A DNA stretch of 64,000 bases, taken from positions 682,001 to 746,000 of the forward strand of contig NZ_VCIA01000001.1 in NCBI RefSeq assembly GCF_005887555.1. Reading direction: 5' to 3'. Shown in pieces: positions 59,489 to 64,000 of the stretch (position 1 is the first letter of the stretch; the number at the start of each line of letters is the position of its first letter). Source of the DNA: Lentibacillus cibarius. Its GTDB lineage: Bacteria; Bacillota; Bacilli; Bacillales; Amphibacillaceae. The notes under the pieces were generated by a model that worked only from the letters and a program-made list of their open reading frames with translations, had not been told where the DNA came from and made no database searches. The position numbers and the translations under genes are program-made.

Positions 59489-59798
59489 GTGCGACCCCCC
59501 AAATAAGATTTAAGCAAACATATAACTCGACTTCTACGCAAATTATTATACGCTTTTCCCATTCATATTGCATCCTTTAATACTACCTACTACTTAACTT
59601 AGCTAAAAGTCTACAGCTTACCCGTTAACTAACTGGTGAAATAAGAACATATTGCGCAATACTTCTTCAACTTCGCCTCGCCAATTAACGTTCCGAGAAC
59701 ACCGTTTGAACAGCTTATTTGTAATAAGTGTGTTCAGGTTTACGAAGAATAACAACTTTACAAATAATAGTTTATCAGCAGAAATTAAAACAAAGTAC
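59489..59798. other. Intergenic stretch without a recognised gene
   Basis: 310 bp between the DUF47 gene and the tRNA-Arg promoter. AT-rich; no frame with a credible ribosome site or family match was seen. Confidence 0.5.
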
Positions 59799-59827
59799 TT
59801 GTTAAAAAGTGATTTAGGCGTTATAAT
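59799..59827 (+). promoter_or_regulatory. tRNA-Arg promoter
   Basis: TTGTTA (59799-59804), 17 bp, TATAAT (59822-59827), 33 bp before the tRNA. Confidence 0.75.
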
Positions 59828-59860
59828 ATCAATTGTGTTTGCAAAGATTATTAATCGAAT

Positions 59861-59934
59861 GCGCTCGTAGCTCAGCTGGATAGAGCACTGGTTTCCGGTA
59901 CCAGGGGTCGGGGGTTCAAGTCCTCCCGGGCGCG
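59861..59934 (+). tRNA. tRNA-Arg (anticodon CCG)
   Basis: Acceptor GCGCTCG with CGGGCGC, anticodon stem CTGGT/ACCAG with loop TTCCGGT, T-arm GGGGG-TTCAAGT-CCTCC. CCA not encoded. Reads CGG. Alone with its own promoter and terminator. Confidence 0.95.
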
Positions 59935-59942
59935 CTATAATG

Positions 59943-59989
59943 AAGACAAGACAAGCGATGCACCTGATGCGAGTTCCTTGTCTTTTTTT
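59943..59989 (+). terminator. Terminator after tRNA-Arg
   Basis: AAGACAAG at the left pairs with CTTGTCTT at the right, then TTTTTG. The 59990-60230 stretch that follows shows no gene. Confidence 0.8.
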
Positions 59990-60236
59990 GTGTAAATAAA
60001 GGATGAAGAATTCTCCTTCTTATCTAGCTGGTGTGTTTGACTCATGCCAGTGGAATTATTGGTGGTGAACATCAGTCAATACATAGTGTTTATGTTTGTT
60101 TTATAATATCGTTCATAATTTTTATTCTTTGAAGTTATACATAAATAAATACAGACTTCCCTAGTAAAAGGTTTATTTTCCCAATTATAGGGAATGATGA
60201 TTAAAGAATTTTTTAGGGAGGATAGGCTACTTTTCA

Positions 60237-60266
60237 TTTGACCTTTTTTGACCTATTAGTTATGAT
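60237..60266 (+). promoter_or_regulatory. clpP promoter with CtsR operator
   Basis: TTTGACCTTTTTTGACCT (60237-60254) is the reverse form of the CtsR heptad repeat (AGGTCAAA, 3 bp, GGTCAAA). It covers the -35 of TTGACC (60238-60243), 17 bp, TATGAT (60261-60266). Heat-inducible expression is expected. Confidence 0.9.
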
Positions 60267-60315
60267 TAAATTATCCGATATATGGATGAATTAGCTATAT
60301 AAGGAGGAAGAACAC

Positions 60316-60909
60316 ATGAATCTGATACCAACAGTTATTGAACAGACAAACCGTGGGGAACGTGCATATGATATTTACTCACGCCTTTTAAAAGACCGTA
60401 TAATCATGCTTGGTAGCGGAATTGACGATAATGTGGCTAACACAATCGTTGCACAGCTACTCTTTTTGGAAGCGGAAGATCCGGATAAGGACATCTCTCT
60501 TTACATTAACTCACCAGGTGGCTCTATAACTGCCGGCATGGCAATTTATGACACAATGCAATTCATCAAATCCGATGTGTCAACAATCTGCACTGGTATG
60601 GCGGCATCAATGGGGGCATTTCTACTTGCAGCTGGTGAAAAAGGTAAACGTTATGCACTACCAAACAGTGAAGTGATGATTCACCAACCATTGGGCGGAA
60701 CACAAGGTCAAGCATCTGACATTGAAATCCATGCGCGCCGTATTATTGAAATGCGCGAAAAACTGAACAAAATTCTGTCCGAACGCACTGGTCAACCAAT
60801 AGAAGTAGTTGAACGGGATACAGATCGCGACAACTTCATGTCCGCTGAAGAGTCCAAGGAATATGGACTAATTGACAAAGTATTGAAGCGGCAATCCGAT
60901 AAAAACTAA
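60316..60909 (+). CDS. clpP: ClpP, ATP-dependent protease proteolytic subunit
   Basis: 197 aa. Catalytic triad: Ser in [13 protein letters not shown], His in [13 protein letters not shown] and Asp in [16 protein letters not shown]. Forms the tetradecameric chamber that works with ClpC, ClpX or ClpE. Starts [19 protein letters not shown] behind AAGGAGGAAG. Has its own CtsR-controlled promoter and a terminator hairpin after it, so monocistronic. Confidence 0.97.
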   Translation: MNLIPTVIEQTNRGERAYDIYSRLLKDRIIMLGSGIDDNVANTIVAQLLFLEAEDPDKDISLYINSPGGSITAGMAIYDTMQFIKSDVSTICTGMAASMGAFLLAAGEKGKRYALPNSEVMIHQPLGGTQGQASDIEIHARRIIEMREKLNKILSERTGQPIEVVERDTDRDNFMSAEESKEYGLIDKVLKRQSDKN

Positions 60910-60921
60910 TACTATTATAGA

Positions 60922-60966
60922 GAATTCGGCATTCGCTGCGTTTTATAAGTGGGTGCCGGATTTTTT
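60922..60966 (+). repeat. Hairpin repeat of the CGGCA...TGCCG family, copy 3, acting as clpP terminator
   Basis: AATTCGGCATTC pairs with GGGTGCCGGATT, with TTATAAGTGG before the right arm, then TTTTTT. Similar layout to the copies at 18302 and 34563; here it could serve as a terminator. Confidence 0.55.
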
Positions 60967-60974
60967 GTGTACTT

Positions 60975-61008
60975 GAAAGGGCTGCATACACTTTCATACA
61001 GCCCTTTC
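60975..61008. terminator. Bidirectional terminator, end of crh
   Basis: GAAAGGGCTG (60975-60984) and CAGCCCTTTC (60999-61008). It lies 54 bp after the crh stop on the minus strand. Confidence 0.75.
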
Positions 61009-61061
61009 ATTCTATCAATTTACATCCAATTTTTTAGCAATCTGAAGTGACTTCCCGTTTA

Positions 61062-61322
61062 TCATACGGTTGTTTTTGAAACAAAGGTAATTAAATTATG
61101 CAATGCTGTTTCTTCATCTGCGCCTTCTGCAATAAGTTTGATTGTTTCCCCAGTAGTAATTGCTAAGCTCATCAATCCCATGATACTTTTTGCATTCACC
61201 CGTTTCCCATCTTTTTCGAGAAATAAATGTGCGGTGTATGTGTTTGCCTCCTGAACAAATTGGGCTGCGGGCCGCGCCTGCAAACCGGAAGCAAGCTCAA
61301 CCTTGACTGATTTCTCAACCAA
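61062..61322 (-). CDS. crh: Crh, catabolite-repression HPr-like protein
   Basis: 86 aa with the HPr fold. At the site of the PTS histidine the sequence is SGLQARPAAQF, that is Gln in place of His15, the hallmark of Crh; the regulatory Ser46 region NAKSIMGLMSL is intact. Crh cannot carry PTS phosphate but, once phosphorylated on Ser46 by HPr kinase, assists CcpA, and it is tied to the YvcK operon. TTG start behind GGGAGG. Last gene of rapZ-glmR-whiA-crh. Confidence 0.95.
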   Translation of the reverse strand: MVEKSVKVELASGLQARPAAQFVQEANTYTAHLFLEKDGKRVNAKSIMGLMSLAITTGETIKLIAEGADEETALHNLITFVSKTTV

Positions 61323-61498
61323 TAGTTACATCCTCCCTCTGACTGCAATGGTTTTCAATTCTATAAAAAATAGCAGCAAGTTTCACACTTCAACTGCCTG
61401 CACAGGTGTACCCATGTATGCAATTAAAATCATGTGAATGACATGCCACTTATCTTCATCTAAGTTTAAAGCTATTATAGCACATTCCCCTAGATTAT

Positions 61499-62449
61499 TC
61501 ACTTCTTTGAAACCGCTCTTTCTTCCCTTAGTTTTTCGGCAAATTCGTCAATTTTCTTCAGTCGGTGATTCACACCGGATTTGGAGATTTTCCCGTTGGA
61601 GATGAGTTCTCCTAATTCTTTTAATGTGATATCCTGATGTTCAACCCTCAATACTGCAATTTCCCTAAGTTTTTCTGGGAGCACATCAAGACCGACCGTA
61701 TTTTCAATAAATTGGATGTTTTCGATTTGACGGAATGCCGCACCAATGGTTTTGTTCAGATTGGCCGTTTCACAATTGACAAGTCGGTTTACTGAATTGC
61801 GCATGTCACGGACAATCCTGACATCCTCAAACTTAAATAAAGCATTGTGTGCGCCAATAATGCTTAAAAACTCTGTAATTTTCTCTGCCTCTTTTAAATA
61901 CGTTATATACCCTTTTTTTCGTTCAAGCTGTCGAGCTCGAAGCTGGAAATCATTCAAAAGCTCCGTCAATGCATCATTATGCTCCTGATAAGCATTAAAA
62001 ATTTCCAAATGATAGGAGGAAGTTTCCGGATTATTGATGGATCCACCTGCTAAAAAAGCCCCCCGTAAGTAGGATTTTCTGCAGCAGTCACGATCCAGAT
62101 ACTTATCAGGTATTTTCCGAGTAAACGTATATGGACCTTGCAAAACACCCAAATCAGTAAGCAATTCTTGAACATCTTCTTTCATGCGGACAATATACAC
62201 ATTATTCTTTTTCAGTTTCATTTTCTTTCGAACGAGCAATTCAACAGGAACAGAATATAACGATTTAATTAATGTATAGATACGTCGGGCAATCGCTGCG
62301 TTTTCCGTTTGAACATCAAGCGTATAAATGTTTCTAGCCATCGATAGGGCTCCGTTCATTCTGATGAGTGCTGCAAGTTCAGCATATTCGCAACATGTGT
62401 CCAATTCGATTCCGGTTAGTTCTTTTTTTATTTCTGAAGCAAAGGACAA
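61499..62449 (-). CDS. whiA: WhiA, DNA-binding cell-cycle/development protein
   Basis: 316 aa. N-terminal degenerate LAGLIDADG domain ([20 protein letters not shown], catalytic acids lost) and a C-terminal helix-turn-helix ([20 protein letters not shown]). In B. subtilis it influences cell division and chromosome segregation without a clear transcription role. TTG start ([12 protein letters not shown]) behind GGGAGG. It lies 33 nt after glmR. Confidence 0.95.
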   Translation of the reverse strand: MSFASEIKKELTGIELDTCCEYAELAALIRMNGALSMARNIYTLDVQTENAAIARRIYTLIKSLYSVPVELLVRKKMKLKKNNVYIVRMKEDVQELLTDLGVLQGPYTFTRKIPDKYLDRDCCRKSYLRGAFLAGGSINNPETSSYHLEIFNAYQEHNDALTELLNDFQLRARQLERKKGYITYLKEAEKITEFLSIIGAHNALFKFEDVRIVRDMRNSVNRLVNCETANLNKTIGAAFRQIENIQFIENTVGLDVLPEKLREIAVLRVEHQDITLKELGELISNGKISKSGVNHRLKKIDEFAEKLREERAVSKK

Positions 62450-62482
62450 TCCCGCACACCTCCCTGTTCATTCTTCACCAGC

Positions 62483-63445
62483 TTATTCCCGATCAATAAT
62501 GGAATATAGCAGTTTTGCTATTTTCTCTTTATCGTGACGTAACGTCGTTTTTGATGGATTAATAATATCACCTTCAATGATCTCAAGTCCCATATCTATT
62601 AGACGGTCGGTATCATAAACAACAGGGGTTGCATTCTCTTCTGCATAGACATCACGGATATGTGGACTGATTGGTTCATTGTGAACAACAATCGAATCAA
62701 TACACGTCTCTCCGGTATGTTTACGAATGGCCTGAATATGGTCAGCTGCAGTATATGCTGTTGTTTCCCCTGCCTGTGTCATTACATTGCATACATAGAC
62801 GACCTTACCCTTTGTTCGTGTGAGGGCTTCGTCCATTTGCGGTATAATCATATTAGGCAAGATACTTGTATACAAGCTACCAGGGGCTATCACGACCAAA
62901 TCTGCATTTTCCACGGATTCCACTGCATGCGGAAGCGGCTGAACTGGCTCCGGACTTAAAAAAACACGCTCGATCTTTTTATTAGCCAAAGGAATATTCG
63001 ATTCACCCGAAACGACGGTATCGTCTTCCATTTTGGCATGCAATGACAAGCTCTGGTTCGAAATAGGGTAAATATTCCCCTTCACATTCAAAACACGGGA
63101 AATTTCTTTAATACCAGTGAAAAAGTTGCCCGTAATCGACGTCATTGCTGCAAGAAGCAGGTTCCCCATCGAATGTCCGGAAAGTCCGTTTCTAGCATTA
63201 AACCTATGCTGAAACAGATCCAAAAGCATCGGCTCTGCATCAGATAATGCCGCAATAACATTACGTATGTCACCAGGTGCCGGTATCGCCATTTCATTCC
63301 GCAGACGTCCGGTACTCCCACCATCATCAGCAACCGTTACAAGGGCAGTTAACTCGATCGGCAAGTTTTTCAGACCACGTAGCAGGACGGGCATCCCCGT
63401 ACCACCACCGATCACCGTAACATTTGGTTTATTTCCACGACCCAT
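62483..63445 (-). CDS. glmR: GlmR (YvcK), UDP-sugar-binding regulator of cell-wall precursor supply
   Basis: 320 aa, CofD-like fold. VTVIGGGTGMPVLLRGLK at the N-terminus, VADDGGSTGRLR and PGDIRNVIAAL bind nucleotide sugar; VIAPGSLYTSILPN follows. In B. subtilis it stimulates GlmS and is needed on gluconeogenic carbon. ATG at 63445 chosen (MGRGNKPNVTVIGG) behind AAAGGG; the longer frame runs into rapZ. Confidence 0.94.
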   Translation of the reverse strand: MGRGNKPNVTVIGGGTGMPVLLRGLKNLPIELTALVTVADDGGSTGRLRNEMAIPAPGDIRNVIAALSDAEPMLLDLFQHRFNARNGLSGHSMGNLLLAAMTSITGNFFTGIKEISRVLNVKGNIYPISNQSLSLHAKMEDDTVVSGESNIPLANKKIERVFLSPEPVQPLPHAVESVENADLVVIAPGSLYTSILPNMIIPQMDEALTRTKGKVVYVCNVMTQAGETTAYTAADHIQAIRKHTGETCIDSIVVHNEPISPHIRDVYAEENATPVVYDTDRLIDMGLEIIEGDIINPSKTTLRHDKEKIAKLLYSIIDRE

Positions 63446-63446
63446 A

Positions 63447-64000
63447 TTAAAAACCCTTTCTTTTGTCAATATCACGATGACTGACATGGGTAATATAATT
63501 TGTTGCAAGTTGTTTAGCGAAGTGTTGAGCGATAGCTACCGAGCGATGCTGCCCGCCAGTGCATCCAATCCCGACGACAAGCTGGGACTTGCCTTCTTTC
63601 TTATATTGGGGGAGCATAAACTGGAGTAAATCAAGCACCTTTTCATTAAATTTATGCGTGTCAGACCATTTGAATACATAGGAAGACACTTCGGAGTCCA
63701 ATCCTGTCAACGGCTGCATTTGCGGTACATAATGCGGATTTGGCAAAAACCGTACATCGAACACCAAATCAGCATCAATTGGTATACCGTACTTATAACC
63801 AAACGACACCATATTAACTGAAAAAATTTCCTGTTTATCTTCCATGTATGCGTTTAGTATTTTTTCTCTTAATTGTTTTGGCTTTAACGTCGTCGTATCA
63901 ATAATTCGTTGCGCCCTGCCCCGTAATTCATCAAGCATGGCGCGCTCCTTTTGAATACCTTCGAGTGGAAGGCCATCTGCGGCCAGTGGGTGGGAACGCC
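63447..64000 (-). CDS. rapZ: RapZ/YvcJ family nucleotide-binding protein (C-terminal part, cut by window edge)
   Basis: Only the C-terminal 184 residues are in the window; the P-loop end lies beyond the right edge. The visible frame begins [20 protein letters not shown], which joins in frame to [20 protein letters not shown], and ends with the conserved [20 protein letters not shown] domain. The Met at 63938 is internal, not a start. The family binds nucleotides; its E. coli member handles the sRNA GlmZ. The stop is one base before the glmR start. Confidence 0.93.
   Translation of the reverse strand, partial: RSHPLAADGLPLEGIQKERAMLDELRGRAQRIIDTTTLKPKQLREKILNAYMEDKQEIFSVNMVSFGYKYGIPIDADLVFDVRFLPNPHYVPQMQPLTGLDSEVSSYVFKWSDTHKFNEKVLDLLQFMLPQYKKEGKSQLVVGIGCTGGQHRSVAIAQHFAKQLATNYITHVSHRDIDKRKGF

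Noticed and set aside
61062..61322. HPr (ptsH)
   Set aside because: Gln replaces the phosphorylated His15 and the gene follows whiA, so it is Crh.

Overview
The window looks like chromosome of a low-to-mid GC Bacillaceae (Firmicutes), probably one of the halotolerant genera near Oceanobacillus, Virgibacillus or Lentibacillus. The evidence is gene content and order matching Bacillus subtilis blocks: sufCDSUB, fadNAE followed by yusI-gcvH-yusF-yusE, cggR-gapA-pgk-tpiA-gpmI-eno, secG-est-rnr-smpB-ssrA, and rapZ-glmR-whiA-crh next to clpP. Operators of B. subtilis type (FadR, CggR, CtsR, Zur, PurR, ArgR/AhrC, Fnr) and many TTG/GTG starts with strong Shine-Dalgarno sites agree. The genus is inference; no 16S gene is present.

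Layout. 1-4.7 kb: suf operon for Fe-S assembly (minus; sufB runs off the left edge). 5-8.8 kb: argF-argG-argH (minus) behind a promoter with two ARG boxes; argH carries a one-base deletion. 8.9-12.2 kb: FAH-family enzyme, a 56-aa protein, two thiol proteins, a Toprim protein and gcvH. 12.2-18.3 kb: beta-oxidation fadN-fadA-fadE under a near-perfect FadR operator, with two inverted GC-rich repeat copies between fadA and fadE. 18.6-25 kb: two YitT-type membrane proteins, a Zur-controlled zinc importer (znuACB-zur), a 52-bp tandem repeat array, and a frameshifted VLRF1/aeRF1-type gene. 25-33.4 kb: NlpC/P60 hydrolase, DUF939 exporter-like protein, LLM oxidoreductase, hemolysin III family protein, a methyltransferase that seems to lack the nuclease part of a type IIG enzyme, and guaC. 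33.5-36.3 kb: TPP riboswitch-tenA, ZIP transporter, CoA-pyrophosphatase-like Nudix. 36.4-38.1 kb: a micro-ORF with a LAGLIDADG-like motif and a complete ISL3-family insertion sequence with an 8-bp target duplication. 38.1-42.9 kb: ssrA interrupted by a 307-nt group I intron in its T-loop, then smpB, rnr, est and secG. 43.2-46.7 kb: a ptsI with no ptsH beside it, nitroreductase and nucleoside-hydrolase-like genes. 47-54 kb: glycolytic operon with CggR. 54-57.2 kb: glutaredoxin-like protein, sigma-54, and a membrane protein/UbiA-MenA-like pair behind an Fnr-type promoter. 57.4-60 kb: four tRNAs, pit and its DUF47 partner. 60.2-64 kb: clpP under CtsR, crh, whiA, glmR and rapZ (cut by the right edge).

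Most of the window is core metabolism and stress physiology in conserved order. The unusual material is concentrated at the tmRNA locus (group I intron splitting the T-arm, a tag frame that breaks after eight codons, a fresh IS, a homing-endonuclease-like fragment), in several uncharacterised intergenic repeat families, and in three independent single-base deletions (argH, the VLRF1 gene, the ssrA tag). Those deletions may be real or may be sequencing error and should be judged together.
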